Notes: a model not told the origin generated them from the sequence alone. Shown: positions 10,794 through 19,647, numbered from the stretch's first letter. The stretch is 64,000 nt of DNA from Streptomyces diastatochromogenes (GCA_026913215.1 JAPTYK010000001.1:1798001-1862000), one strand, 5' to 3'. Numbers and translations: made by a program.

Positions 10794-11688
10794 GGTGTCC
10801 GCCGCGCGCGACGGCCCGGCGGGCGCCCCGGCCGGCGGGCCGGCCGTGGGGGCGGGCGGACCAGTTGGCGGGCTCGCCGTAGGACGGGACGTGGCGCGGG
10901 GCGGGCACGCCGGGGCGGTGCGGGGTCCGGGCGGCGGGCCTGTTCCAGTCCGGGTCGCCCATCACGAGCAGCGGGTCGAACATGACGACGACGGCGGCCA
11001 GGATCAGGAAGACCGCGGGGCCGATCAGCAGGGGCAGCAGGACCGAGGTGGTGTTGCCGCCCGTCCCGCCCTGCGCCTCGGTGCCGTGCAGGTGGACGCT
11101 GACGGCGGCCATGGCGGTGTAGTGCATACCACTCACGGCTCCGCCCATCACCAGGCTCGCGCCGAGACTGGCCAGAAATCCATGGACGGAGACGGCCGCC
11201 CAGAGGGCCGCGGTGGCGGCCACGACGGCGATGACCACGGAGAGGGCGACGGTGAGCGTGTCGTACTCGATGCGGCCCTGGAGGCGCATGCCGGCCATGC
11301 CGAGGTAGTGCATGGTGGCGACGCCGAGGCCGGTGATCGTGCCGCCGGTGACCAGGGTGAGGGCGGTCGCCCCGCGGTAGCCGACGATGAAGATGCCGAT
11401 GCCGACCATGAGGACGGCGACGCCCAGGCTGGCGAAGGTGATGGGCCGGTCGTAGGTGAGGGGCGCCCCGTCGACGGAGAAGCCCATCATGGCGATGAAG
11501 TGCATCGTCCAGATGCCGCTGCCGATCGAGGTGGCGCCGAGGGCGAGCCAGCCCGCCTTGAAGCTGTCGTGGTGGCGGAGCGATCTGGTGGTGCACCTCA
11601 GGCCGAGGGCGCCGCCGAGGCAGGCCATGAGAAAGGCGGCCACCGGCGTGACGAGCCCGTAGCTGAATCCGTTGACCGTGCCCTGCAT
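10777..11688 (-). CDS. MHYT-domain integral membrane sensor
   Basis: Intact 303-residue protein with seven predicted membrane helices in three paired repeats, each holding the family signature: MHFIAM at 62, MHYLGM at 126 and MHYTAM at 188. The His and Met side chains are proposed to bind copper or another metal and sense O2, CO or NO at the outer face. The domain is followed by a last helix and a basic, Pro/Arg-rich cytoplasmic tail of about 60 residues with no GGDEF, EAL or kinase domain, so it is a stand-alone sensor whose output partner is not visible. It is divergent from ogt across 219 bp that contain a perfect palindrome. Confidence 0.9.
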   Translation of the reverse strand: MQGTVNGFSYGLVTPVAAFLMACLGGALGLRCTTRSLRHHDSFKAGWLALGATSIGSGIWTMHFIAMMGFSVDGAPLTYDRPITFASLGVAVLMVGIGIFIVGYRGATALTLVTGGTITGLGVATMHYLGMAGMRLQGRIEYDTLTVALSVVIAVVAATAALWAAVSVHGFLASLGASLVMGGAVSGMHYTAMAAVSVHLHGTEAQGGTGGNTTSVLLPLLIGPAVFLILAAVVVMFDPLLVMGDPDWNRPAARTPHRPGVPAPRHVPSYGEPANWSARPHGRPAGRGARRAVARGGHRSQDW

Positions 11689-11744
11689 GAGCGTGCGTCC
11701 TCCACCCCTGGTGCGACGTCGTCCGAAAACAGTCGGTACCGCTG

Positions 11745-11756
11745 GGTAGTACTACC
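11745..11756. promoter_or_regulatory. Perfect palindrome GGTAGTACTACC upstream of the MHYT gene
   Basis: A 12-bp perfect palindrome lies 57 bp upstream of the MHYT start, within the divergent MHYT/ogt intergenic region. It is an AT-richer island than its surroundings. A role as operator is inference only. Confidence 0.4.
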
Positions 11757-11907
11757 GGGGCGAGATTATGGCGCGCCGGGGGTCCGGCGACCATGTGACC
11801 GGGGAATTTCCGATCACCGGACCGGAGCGAGACCGGTCCGTGATCTCCGAGGGGGCCGTGGACGCGATCGCGACCGGATTGTCGGTGGCGGGTCGTACCG
11901 TGGGCGC

Positions 11908-12480
11908 ATGGACATCGATGCGGGGGCGGGGCCGGCCGGCGGGGAGCGGGCCGTCCCGGTGGAGTGGACGGTCGTGGAGAGCGCCATCGGGCCGCTCTTC
12001 CTCGCCGCGACCGGGCGGGGGCTCGTGCGGGTCGAGTTCCACGCCGACGCGGCGCGGCGGGAGCGGATGCTCGACCGGCTGGCGGGACAGCTCGGCGCCG
12101 AGCCGGTGGAGTGCGCCTCGGGCCTGCTCGCGGAGGCGATACGCGGGCTCGACCGGTACTTCGCGGGCGAGGCCCGCGACTTCGACCTGCCGCTGGACTG
12201 GAGCCTCACGACCGGCTTCAACCGGCAGGTGCTGCGCGAGCTGGCGGCGGGCGTTCCGTACGGCACGGTCGTCGGGTACGGGGAGCTGGCGAGGCGCGTG
12301 GGGCAGCCGGGCGCGGCGCAGGCGGTCGGAGCGGCGATGGGCGCCAATCCGCTGCCGGTGGTGGTGCCGTGCCACCGGGTGGTGGAGAGCGACGGCGGGC
12401 TCGGCGGCTTCGGGGGCGGTCTGGAGACCAAGCGGCAGCTGCTGGCCCTGGAGGGGGTGCTGCCGGCGCCGCTGTTCTGA
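11908..12480 (+). CDS. ogt: Methylated-DNA--[protein]-cysteine S-methyltransferase
   Basis: Suicide repair protein that takes the alkyl group from O6-alkylguanine onto a cysteine. Intact, 190 residues. The active-site motif PCHRV is at 154-158 with acceptor Cys155, preceded by the DNA-binding helix and RVGQPGAAQAVGAAMGANPLP, and followed by LGGFGGGLETKRQLLALEG, all as in Ogt/MGMT. Start ATG 11908 gives MDIDAGAGPAGGERAVPVEW before the N-terminal domain. Stands alone on the plus strand. Confidence 0.95.
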   Translation: MDIDAGAGPAGGERAVPVEWTVVESAIGPLFLAATGRGLVRVEFHADAARRERMLDRLAGQLGAEPVECASGLLAEAIRGLDRYFAGEARDFDLPLDWSLTTGFNRQVLRELAAGVPYGTVVGYGELARRVGQPGAAQAVGAAMGANPLPVVVPCHRVVESDGGLGGFGGGLETKRQLLALEGVLPAPLF

Positions 12481-12547
12481 GCCGCGGCGGCCGTCGGGGA
12501 AGGAGGCGGCGTTCCCATCGGATGGGACGGCTGGCACACTCACGTAA

Positions 12548-13838
12548 GTGACCCAGACCCCCGGCGCCCCTGACGCCACCCTGCCCGACGACATATCCGT
12601 CCCCGTCACCCCCGCCGAGCTGCCGGCGGTCCGTCGGCGCGTTCAGGCCGTGCTGATCACCACCCAGATCCTGGGAGGCCTCGGCATCGCCATCGGCGTC
12701 GCCCTGGCCGCCGTCCTGGCCAGGGACGTGAGCGGTACGGAGGCGCTGTCCGGTCTGGCGTCGACGGCGACGGTGGCCGGTCCCGCGCTGCTCGCCATGC
12801 CGCTGGCCTCGCTGATGGCCTCGCGGGGCCGCCGGGCGGGACTCGTCCTCGCGTATCTGCTCGGGGCGCTCGGCGCCGGTGTGGTGGTGCTCGGGGCGGT
12901 CGTCGACAGCTTCCCGCTGCTGCTCGTCGGGCTGGTCGGCTTCGGCGCGGGCTCCTCGGCGAACCTGGCGGCCCGCTTCGCCGCCGCCGACCTCGCCGAG
13001 CCGGACCGCAGGGCCCGGGCCATCTCCACGGTGGTGTGGGCGACCACGATCGGCGCGGTGCTCGGTCCGAACGTCGCGGCGCCCGCCGGAAGGAGCGTCT
13101 CGGACCTGGGGATCCCGGCCACGGCCGGCCCTTCGTCTGGGCCGCCGGCGTCTTCGTGCTCTCGGCGGCCGTCGTGGCCGTGCTGCTGCGCCCGGACCCG
13201 CTGCTCACCGCCCGCGCGCTGGCGGGCGCCGGGCCGGGCGGGGCGGCGGAGGGCCGCTCGCTGCGGGCCGGGATGGACGCGGTGCGGAAGTCCCGCGGGC
13301 CCGGCTCGCCCTGGTCACCATCGCCGGTTCGCACACCGCCATGGTGTCGATCATGTCGATGACGCCGGTGGCGCTCACCCATCACGGCGCGGACATCCAG
13401 CTGATCGGCCTGGTGATCAGCGGCCACATCGCGGGGATGTACGCCTTCTCGCCGCTGATGGGCTGGCTGTCCGACCGGCTGGGACGGCTGTCGGTGATCG
13501 GGCTCGCGGTCGGGCTGATCGGTGCGGCGGCGCTCGTCGCGGGCACGGCGGGACCGTCCCACGGCCGGACCGCCCTGGGTCTCGTCCTGCTCGGTCTGGG
13601 CTGGTCGGCCGGGCTCGTGTCCGGTTCGGCCCTGCTCACCGACTCGGTGCCGCAGGCCGCGCGGGCCGCCGTGCAGGGGCTCTCCGACTTCGTCATGAAC
13701 ACCGCCGCCGGGCTCGGCGGCCTCGCGGCCGGCCTGATCGTCTCGCAGGCGGGCTACGGACCGCTGAACGCGATCGCCGCCTGCCTGCTGCTGCCGATGG
13801 CGGCGCTCGCCCTGCGGGGCGCCCTCCGGAAGGCCTGA
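12548..13838 (+). CDS. MFS transporter (multidrug-efflux type), frameshifted
   Basis: Start GTG 12548 gives MTQTPGAPDATLPDD, then about 12 helices. The loop 2-3 motif reads SLMASRGRRAGLVLAYLLG; the central loop is followed by LMGWLSDRLGRLSVIGLAVG, the C-terminal copy of the MFS motif. Two bases are missing near 13125 and 13305; after them the sequence continues as PFVWAAGVFVLSAAVVAVLLR and RLALVTIAGSHTAMVSIMSMTPV. The HTAMVSIMSMTPVAL segment is typical of actinobacterial drug/solute exporters. Intended length about 431 residues. Substrate unknown. Confidence 0.85.
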
Positions 13839-13848
13839 CCGGGAGGTC

Positions 13849-13884
13849 GCCCGCCCGTGCCCGCACCACGCGGCACGGGCGGGC
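13849..13884. terminator. Hairpin between convergent MFS and cupin genes
   Basis: A 13-bp perfect stem (13849-13861 with 13872-13884) around a 10-base loop lies just past the MFS stop and 17 bp before the cupin stop on the other strand; it probably serves both. Confidence 0.75.
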
Positions 13885-13900
13885 CCGGAAGCGCTCGGAG

Positions 13901-14257
13901 TCAGAGGCTGATGTGGTACGCCTTGCGCAGGGTCTCGTGCACGGTCCAGGTCGTCCGGTCGCCCTCCCGCAGCACGCAGGCGTCGCCGGGGCCGATCTCC
14001 AGGGTCTCGCCGCCCTCGACGGCGACGGTCGCGCGTCCGGAGACCACCACGAAGAGCTCGTTGGCCTCGGTGTCGGTGACGACGCCGGGCGTGATCTGCC
14101 AGATGCCGCGCAGCTGCTTGCCGTCGGCCGACTCCCACAGCACCTTGCCCGTCACCTCGGGCGTTCCGGAGACGATCTGGCTGGGGTCGAGGGGCTCGGC
14201 TTCGAGCTCCGCGTCGGGGATGTGCACGGCGAAGGAGGGCACGTCATGAGTGGTCAT
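13901..14257 (-). CDS. Small cupin-domain protein
   Basis: Intact 118-residue single-domain cupin of the DUF861 type: KQLRGIWQITPGVVTDTEANELFVVVSGRATV holds the first cupin motif region, and IGPGDACVLREGDRTTWTV the second. Related proteins include (S)-ureidoglycine aminohydrolase-like and unknown small cupins; the canonical two-His metal motif is not obvious here, so metal binding is uncertain. Start ATG at 14257. Divergent from psuG across 273 bp. Confidence 0.8.
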   Translation of the reverse strand: MTTHDVPSFAVHIPDAELEAEPLDPSQIVSGTPEVTGKVLWESADGKQLRGIWQITPGVVTDTEANELFVVVSGRATVAVEGGETLEIGPGDACVLREGDRTTWTVHETLRKAYHISL

Positions 14258-14530
14258 GGGCGGTGACTGTAGCGGGGGTTCGGAGGCCTTCCGAGGCCGG
14301 GAGGGGCTGGAACAGAAGCCTCCGTTTCGACCCCGACCAGGCGCGATACCGAGAACCCCCGGCGGCGACGAAATCCGCACCGGCCCTCCGGCAGGGCGCC
14401 CCAAGGGCGCCGCGGCCGTCCCCGCCGCCCCGCGCGGCGGCCCGTCACGGATTCCGCAGGCGGCCCCCGGCAAGTGGCAGGAGCTCGCCAACGAGGTTTG
14501 CGGGGCCGGTGAGCGCGCCAGGAATGGGAC
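14258..14530. other. Intergenic region between divergent cupin and psuG genes
   Basis: 273 bp. GC-rich with no clear TTGACN/TANNNT pair and no hairpin I would name; a short purine run (AGGAATGGGAC) just before the psuG ATG may serve as its ribosome binding site. Confidence 0.5.
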
Positions 14531-15519
14531 ATGTCCACACAGGTGTCCGAAGAGGTACGGGAGGCGCTCCACGAGGGCCGGCCCGTCGTCGCGCTGGAAT
14601 CGACGCTCATCGCCCACGGCCTGCCGCGCCCGCGCAACCTCGCCGTGGCGGCGGAGCTGGAGGAGTCGGTACGGGCCGGGGGCGCCGTCCCCGCCACGAT
14701 CGCGGTCGTCGACGGCACGGCCAGGATCGGCCTCGACCAGGAGGCGCTGACCCGGATCGCCGAGGACCCGTCGGTGCGGAAGCTGGGCCACCGCGACCTC
14801 GCCCCGGCCCTGGCGACCGGGGCCACCAGGGCGACGACGGTCTCGGCGACGGCCTGGCTCGCGGACGCGGCCGGCATACGGGTGTTCGCGACGGGCGGGC
14901 TCGGCGGCGTGCACCGGGAGTGGAGCGAGACCCAGGACGAGTCCGCCGACCTGCGGCTGCTCGCCCGGGTCGGGATCACCGTGGTGTGCGCCGGGGTCAA
15001 GTCGATCCTGGACGTGCCCGCGACGCTCCAGCGCCTGGAGACCCTCGGGGTGACGGTCGTCGGCTACGGCACGGAGCACTTCCCCGGCTTCTACCTCTCC
15101 TCCTCGGGCGAGCCCGTGGACTGGACCCTGCGGAGCCCCGAGGAGGTGGCGGCGGTGATGCGCGCGCAGGACGGCCTCGGCGGCCCCCGGGCCGCGCTCG
15201 TCGTGGCCAACCCGGTGCCGGTGGCCGAGCAGTTGGATCCCGCCCTGCACGACCGGGTGCTCGCGCGGGGCCTCGCGGCGGCGAAGGAGAAGGGATCACC
15301 GGGCAGGCGGTGACGCCGTTCCTCCTCGAATACCTGATGGTGCACACGGAAGGGGCGTCCCTGGAGGCCAACCTCGCGGCGGTACGGGGCAATGTGCGGC
15401 TCGCGGCGAGCGTCGCGGGAGCGTACGCGTCGGGGACGGGGCCGGGCGGCGCGGCGGCTCCGGGCATACCTGGGGCCGGGGCGCACAGCGCTGCGGCGCC
15501 CGGCGCCGGCGGCCGGTGA
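14531..15519 (+). CDS. psuG: Pseudouridine-5'-phosphate glycosidase
   Basis: Splits pseudouridine 5'-phosphate (C-C glycosidic bond) to uracil and ribose 5-phosphate. The N-terminus VVALESTLIAHGLPRP, the GAVPATIAVVDGTARIGL block, the catalytic-lysine region KLGHRDLAPAL, FATGGLGGVHR and the TVVCAGVKSILD segment are all family signatures. One base is missing near 15296 (after AAAKEKG); the proper frame continues ITGQAVTPFLLEYLMVHTEGASLEAN and GNVRLAASVAGAYA. Intended length about 329 residues including a Gly/Ala-rich tail not usual in the family. The stop TGA overlaps the GTG of the kinase gene, so the two are translationally coupled. Confidence 0.95.
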
Positions 15520-16424
15520 CCCGGGCCGGGGCGCGCTGCTCGTCGTCGGGGACGTGGTCACGGACGTCGTCGCCCGGCACCGGACCCGCTCGCCCCGCCA
15601 CGGACACGGCGGCGGAGATCCGGACCCTTCCGGGCGGCGCCGGGGCCAACGCGGCCTGCTGGGCGGCGCGTTCCGGCCTCGGCGAGGTGCGGCTGCTCGG
15701 CCGGGTGGGGACGGACGCGGCCGGCTGGCACGAGCGGGCGCTGCGGAGGGCGGGGTGCGCCCCTGCTCGTGCCGGACCCGGACGCGCCGACGGCCACCGT
15801 GATCGCGCTCGTGGACGGTTCGGCGGAGCGCACCTTCCTGACGGACAGCGGCGCCGCGCTGCGCCTCTCCCCGCCGACTGGTCCGCGGACCTCCTCGACG
15901 GCGTGGCCCGGCTGCACCTCTCGGGGTACCTGTTCTTCGCCGCGCCGAGCCGCGAGACGGCCCGCCGGGCGCTGCGGGACGCGCGGGAGGCGGGGATCCC
16001 GGTGAGCGTGGACCCGGCCTCGGCGGGGTTCCTGGCGGAGCTGGGGGCGGACCGCTTCCTCGCGGCGGCGGAGGGCGTGGAGACGCTGCTGCCCAACGCC
16101 GACGAGGCCCGGTCGCTCACCGGTCACGACGAACCGGCGTCTGCGGCCGCCGAGCTGAGCCGGCGTTTCCCGCTGGTCGTGGTCACGCTCGGGGCGCGGG
16201 CGCGCTGGTCGCCGAGGGCGGCGCGGTCACCGCACGGGTGGCGGCGCCCCGGCACGGCCGGTGGACTCGACGGGCGCGGGCGACGCCTTCACCGGGGCGT
16301 TCCTGGCCGCGCGGCTCGCGGGCGAGACCCGGCGCGGGCCGCCGAGGCGGGCTGCCGCGCGGGCGCGGAGGCGGTCACCACGGTGGGGGCAGACCTCCCG
16401 ACGACCCGGCCTGACCTGAGCTGA
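15516..16424 (+). CDS. psuK: PfkB-family sugar/nucleoside kinase, probable pseudouridine kinase, heavily frameshifted
   Basis: Phosphorylates pseudouridine to the substrate of PsuG. Fragments in several frames assemble into one ribokinase-fold protein: LLVVGDVVTDVVARH, PGGAGANAACWAARSG (PfkB signature 1 region), RLLGRVGTDAAGWHERALR, ADLLDGVARLHLSGYLFF, VSVDPASAGFLAELGADRFL, ETLLPNADEARSLTG, and the ATP/anion-hole motif VDSTGAGDAFTGAFLA. At least five single-base losses occur between 15530 and 16330. Directly coupled to psuG (GTGA overlap); the reaction is inferred from that linkage, since PfkB specificity cannot be read from these motifs. Intended length about 305 residues. Confidence 0.8.
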   Translation: MTRAGARCSSSGTWSRTSSPGTGPARPATDTAAEIRTLPGGAGANAACWAARSGLGEVRLLGRVGTDAAGWHERALRRAGCAPARAGPGRADGHRDRARGRFGGAHLPDGQRRRAAPLPADWSADLLDGVARLHLSGYLFFAAPSRETARRALRDAREAGIPVSVDPASAGFLAELGADRFLAAAEGVETLLPNADEARSLTGHDEPASAAAELSRRFPLVVVTLGARARWSPRAARSPHGWRRPGTAGGLDGRGRRLHRGVPGRAARGRDPARAAEAGCRAGAEAVTTVGADLPTTRPDLS

Positions 16425-16565
16425 GCTGACCCGGCCCGGCCCGGCCCGGCCCGACCCGGCCCGACCTGACCTGGCCCGACCCGACCCGGCCCGACCTGGC
16501 CCGACCCGGTCCGGCCCGGCCCGACCTGGCCCGACCCGGTCCGACCCGGCCCGACCCGACCCGAC
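16403..16565. repeat. Degenerate pentanucleotide tandem repeat (CCCGG/CCCGA/CCTGA)
   Basis: About 32 tandem 5-bp units, mostly GGCCC and GACCC with occasional CCTGA and CCGGT variants, run from the last codons of the kinase gene almost to the stop of the uridine-kinase-like gene. The array sits between two convergent genes and is open in several frames on both strands, which creates spurious long reading frames here. Confidence 0.9.
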
Positions 16566-16577
16566 CGGCGGAAACCC

Positions 16578-17217
16578 CTACGCCCGCAGTCCCGTCCAGG
16601 CCGGATGGCGGGGGTCGTCGGCGCGGACGACGGCGTCCGCGGTCTCGGTGGGGCCGACCTCCGTCTCGTACCGGGCGAAGGCGGGCAGGGTCAGGGCTCC
16701 TCCGTGCGCCGGGCGAGGGCGGCGGGCGAGAGGCGCAGGTGCACGGTGAGGTCGAAGGGGAACCAGTGGCCGAGCAGGAAGGGGCCGTACAGCACGAGCA
16801 CCCGCGCGGCGGCAGCGTGACGTAGGGGCTGCGGGTCGCGCGGTCCGTGACCGGGTCCCACAGGTCGGGCAGCACGCGCCCGGTGCCGCCGGGGTCCAGC
16901 GGGCCGAAGACCTCCCGCCACAGGGCCCCGGTGTCGGTCCACCCGCCGTAGTACGCGTCGGGGTCCTGCTTCCCGTACTCGTACCGGAGGGACGCGGGTC
17001 GCAGGAAGCCGTCGGTGCCCAGACCTGGACCGCGCGCCCGCGCGTGCGCAGCGCCTCGGCGAGAGCCCGGCGAGCTCGCCGCCGGGCGCGGCGGGCGGCC
17101 CGTCGACCGCCACCTTGAGCCATGCGTCGCCCGCCCCGGCGGGGACGCGTCGAGGTGCCCGGCGAGGGTCTCCGCCAGTCGGTCCCAGGTGATCGCCTCG
17201 TATCGCATGCCGTCCAT
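16578..17217 (-). CDS. Uridine kinase-like NTPase, frameshifted
   Basis: About 212 residues, start ATG 17217 (MDG) or 17208 (MRYEAITWDRLAETLAGHL). Segments in different frames join as LKVAVDGPPAAPGGELAG, ALRTRGRAVQVW, GTDGFLRPASLRYEYGKQD, YYGGWTDTGALWREVFGPL, LPDLWDPVTDRATRSPYV, VLVLYGPFLLGHWFPFDL and FARYETEVGPTETADAVV. From memory this matches proteins annotated as uridine kinase in Streptomyces. The region that should be the P-loop has no GKS or GKT, so ATP binding by a classical Walker A is doubtful. Convergent with the pseudouridine genes; a joint role in pyrimidine salvage is attractive but inferred. Confidence 0.65.
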
Positions 17218-17324
17218 CCTGCCTGCCGCTCCGGCCCCTGACGTGTACCGGTCGACACCTCCGGCCTTACGGTGATCTTGCCGCGCCACCGCGCGGCGCC
17301 CACGGAGGAGAGGACTCGTACCCC

Positions 17325-17741
17325 ATGAGCCCGCGTCAGGAAGCCCTGCCCTACGAGACCACCGGGGCGACGACGCCCTTCGGGCTCGGGCTGCACCACG
17401 TGCAGCTCGCCCTGCCGCCGGGCGAGGAGGAGGTGTGCCGCGGCTTCTACGTGGACGTCCTCGGCATGACCGAGATCCAGAAGCCCCCGGTGCTCGCGGC
17501 CCGCGGCGGCCTGTGGGTGCGCTCGGACGCGCTGGAGATCCACCTGGGCGTCGAGGAGGACTTCCGGCCGTCCCGCAAGGGCCACCCGGGCATCCTGGTC
17601 GCCGACATCGACGGCCTGGCGGAGCGGCTGACCGGTCGGGGGGTCGAGGTGACCTGGGACGACCACTTCCCGGGCCACCGGCGCTTCTACACCGCCGACT
17701 GCCACGGGAACCGGCTCGAATTCCTCTGCCCGAAGGGCTGA
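17325..17741 (+). CDS. VOC family (glyoxalase/dioxygenase fold) protein
   Basis: Intact, 138 residues, with a strong AGGAGAGGA site before ATG 17325. One vicinal-oxygen-chelate domain: LGLHHVQLALPPGEEE at 25-40 with His29, VCRGFYVDVLGMTEIQKPPVL, LEIHLGVEEDFRPS, and the C-terminal FYTADCHGNRLEFLCP with the Glu metal ligand. Four-ligand pattern (H, H, E) is compatible with a metal-dependent lyase or with a dioxygenase-like ring-cleaving fold; substrate unknown. Stands 53 bp upstream of the SDR gene but a separate promoter for the latter is likely. Confidence 0.88.
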   Translation: MSPRQEALPYETTGATTPFGLGLHHVQLALPPGEEEVCRGFYVDVLGMTEIQKPPVLAARGGLWVRSDALEIHLGVEEDFRPSRKGHPGILVADIDGLAERLTGRGVEVTWDDHFPGHRRFYTADCHGNRLEFLCPKG

Positions 17742-17755
17742 TCCCCCCTCCCGGC

Positions 17756-17781
17756 TTGACCTTGTCACTGGCGTCAGGGTC
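17756..17781 (+). promoter_or_regulatory. Candidate MerR-type promoter/operator of the SDR-MerR operon
   Basis: A -35 element TTGACC (17756-17761) is followed by an imperfect dyad, GACCTTGTCACT paired with GGCGTCAGGGTC (8 of 12 positions), spanning 17758-17781. A dyad lying in the promoter spacer is the MerR-family arrangement, and a merR gene is the second gene downstream. The -10 is weak. The SDR ATG is 13 bp beyond, so the transcript would have almost no leader. Confidence 0.5.
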
Positions 17782-17794
17782 CGACCCTCGGTCC

Positions 17795-18543
17795 ATGGAC
17801 ACCACCACACCCACCAGGGTCGTCGTCGTCACCGGCGCGGGCACGGGCATCGGCCGGGCCACCGCGCGCTCCTTCGCCGGGCAAGGGGCGACGGTCGTCG
17901 CCGTCGGCCGCAGGGCGGAGCCGCTGCGGGAGACCGCCGAGGGGCACCCCGGCATCCGCCCGTTCGCCGCCGACGTCACGGCGGAGGGCGCGGCCGAGGA
18001 GATCGTCCGCGCCGCCCTCGCGGACCACGGCCGGCTCGACGTCCTCGTCAACAACGCCGGGATCTCCGCCGGCGGCCCGCTCGGCACCCTCGACCGTTCC
18101 GTGATCGCCCCGCTCCTGGAGACGAACCTCGTCGCCCCGGTCCTGCTGACCCGGGCGGCCCTCCCGCGCTCCGGGAGTCCGGGGCGTCGTGGTGAACGTG
18201 ACGACGACGATCGGTCAGCGCGGCTGGCCCGCCAACTCCTTCTATCCGGCGACCAAGAGCGCCCTGGAGACCCTGACCCGCTGCTGGGCGGTGGAGCTCG
18301 CGCCGGCCGGGGTCCGGGTCGTGGCGGTCGCGCCCGGCGCGATCGAGACCCCGATCGCGGACCACATGGGCCTCTCCCCCGAGCGGCGCGAGGCCGTACG
18401 GGCGTGGCAGCTCGCGCACACCCGCTGGGGCGGATCGGCAGGCCGGAGGAGGTCGCCTGGGCGATCACCGCGCTCGCCGCCCGGACGCCTCCTTCCTGAC
18501 CGGCACGGTCCTGCCCGTCGACGGGGGCGCGCTGGTCGCGTGA
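17795..18543 (+). CDS. Short-chain dehydrogenase/reductase (SDR), frameshifted
   Basis: NAD(P)-dependent oxidoreductase of about 250 residues. ATG 17795 leads to the cofactor motif VVTGAGTGIGRATA (TGxxxGIG) near residue 12, LVNNAGISAGG (NNAG) near 87, VVNVTTTIGQRGWP with the catalytic Ser position replaced by Thr in this stretch, and the catalytic FYPATKSALETLTR (YxxxK) near 152. The tail reads LGRIGRPEEVAWAI and SFLTGTVLPVDGGALVA. Bases are missing near 18165, 18430 and 18485. Its stop overlaps a possible GTG of the regulator gene. Product and substrate unknown; the MerR partner suggests inducible expression. Confidence 0.85.
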
Positions 18544-18569
18544 TACGACTGCGCGAGGAGGTGGCGTCC

Positions 18570-18917
18570 TTGCGCATCGGCGAACTGGCCCGGCGGACCG
18601 GGGTGTCGGCCCGCGCGCTGCGGCACTACGAGCAGGCGGGGCTGATCGCGTCGGCCCGCGCGGCCAACGGGTACCGGGTGTACGAGGAGGTCGCCGTGAC
18701 GCGGGTGTCGAACATCCGGTACCTGCTGGACGCGGGGTTCACGCTGGACGACGTGGCCGCGTTCCGGACCTGTCTGGACGGGGACGTCTCGGCGGCCCCG
18801 CCGTCCGCCCGCGCGCTGGAGATCGCCCGCGAGCGCCTCGCCGTGATCGACGCGCGCATCGCGGCGCAGACGGAAGCCCGTGACCGCCTGGCGAAGGCGC
18901 TGGCCGCGCAGTCCTGA
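18570..18917 (+). CDS. MerR family transcriptional regulator
   Basis: 115 residues. TTG 18570 is preferred as start because GAGGAGG lies 7-8 bp upstream; a GTG at 18540, overlapping the SDR stop, is the alternative. N-terminal winged helix: LRIGELARRTGVSARALRHYEQAGLI, the classic MerR recognition block, then GYRVYEEVAVTRVSNIRYLLDAGFTLDDVAAF. A C-terminal coiled coil (ERLAVIDARIAAQTEARDRLAKAL) should mediate dimerisation. It has no Cys cluster, so it is not a metal sensor of the MerR/ZntR type; it is nearer the small organic-ligand or redox-independent members. Probably controls the SDR promoter and itself. Confidence 0.9.
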   Translation: MRIGELARRTGVSARALRHYEQAGLIASARAANGYRVYEEVAVTRVSNIRYLLDAGFTLDDVAAFRTCLDGDVSAAPPSARALEIARERLAVIDARIAAQTEARDRLAKALAAQS

Positions 18918-18918
18918 G

Positions 18919-19557
18919 TCAGGCCGACGCGACGGCGTGCGCGACGACCTGCGCGGGGCGTTCCAGCGCCGCCCGCCCCGACTCGACCGCCTCGTCCAGC
19001 GTCAGCTCCCCGCGGCGAGGGCCCGGCAGGTCGCCGCGTCGGTCCGCAGCCGGGCGTCGGGGCGTCCACCGCTCCGTCCCCGTAGGCCGCGCTCCCGTCG
19101 GCTCCGAGCCGTACGTGGAACTCGCCCTCGTCGAGGGTCACTGGACGACCCCGGCGCCGAGCTCCGTCAGCGCCCCGAGGAGCGGGATCGCGTACCAGTG
19201 GGCGCGGACGGCGTCGGTGGGCCGCGGCTCTCCGAGGTCGGGCGCGCCCCAGGCGGCGAGGGTGCGCAGGACGGGCAGCAGCTCGCGGCCGCGCGGGGTG
19301 AGTTCGTACACGTACGCCGAGGCGGGCGGGGGCAGCCGGCGCCGGGTGACGAGCTCGGCGCCCTCCATGTCCTTGAGCCGTCCGGCGAGCATGTCGGTGC
19401 TGACGCCGGGCAGGTCGGCGTGGAGGTCGGTGTAGCGGCGCGGCCCGGCGAGGAGTTCGCGGACGACGAGCAGGGTCCAGCGGTCGCCGACGAGGTCGAG
19501 GGCGCGCGCGGCGGCGCAGTGCTGGTCGTAGCTGCGGCGGCGTGGCTGACGTGGCAT
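18919..19557 (-). CDS. HxlR-type winged-helix regulator with C-terminal SCP2-like domain, frameshifted
   Basis: N-terminal 140 residues are an HxlR DNA-binding domain: SYDQHCAAARALDLVGDRWTLLVVRELLAGPRRYTDLHADLPG, then STDMLAGRLKDMEGAELVTRR and the wing ELTPRGRELLPVLRTLAAWG. A stop appears at 19138 only because one base is lost after GAGVVQ; the next frame continues VTLDEGEFHVRLGADGSAAYGDG and, after further losses, a Leu/Ala-rich end (AALERPAQVVAHAVASA). This is the HxlR plus sterol-carrier-like layout common in actinobacteria, about 212 residues. Ends 1 bp from the stop of the convergent merR gene and is divergent from the aminotransferase gene, which it may control. Confidence 0.8.
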
Positions 19558-19564
19558 GCGACGC

Positions 19565-19604
19565 AGTCTAGACATGTTGTTGGACTTTCCAAGCTCGAAC
19601 TTGG
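19565..19604 (-). promoter_or_regulatory. Promoter of the HxlR gene with palindromic operator
   Basis: On the minus strand TTGGAA and TAGACT (-10 at 19565-19570) are 16 bp apart, and the -10 lies only 7 bp before the ATG, predicting a leaderless mRNA. The palindrome CCAAGCTCGAACTTGG (19589-19604) overlaps the -35 and also faces the aminotransferase gene, so it is a candidate site for autoregulation and divergent control. Confidence 0.55.
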
Positions 19605-19647
19605 TAAAACCAAGCAACACTGATTCCGGGGACCTGGGAGGTCGGAC

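Noticed and set aside
8439-10985. Very long open frame on the plus strand (848 codons) opposite uvrB
   Set aside because: It is the antisense shadow of an intact, certain uvrB; codon composition (Asp/Val/Leu/Gly/Arg-rich, low complexity) is that of a high-GC complementary frame and no motif is present.
16375-18468. Long minus-strand open frame of about 697 codons over the kinase-like, VOC and SDR genes
   Set aside because: It is built from the pentanucleotide repeat plus shadows of three recognisable genes; no domain could be seen.
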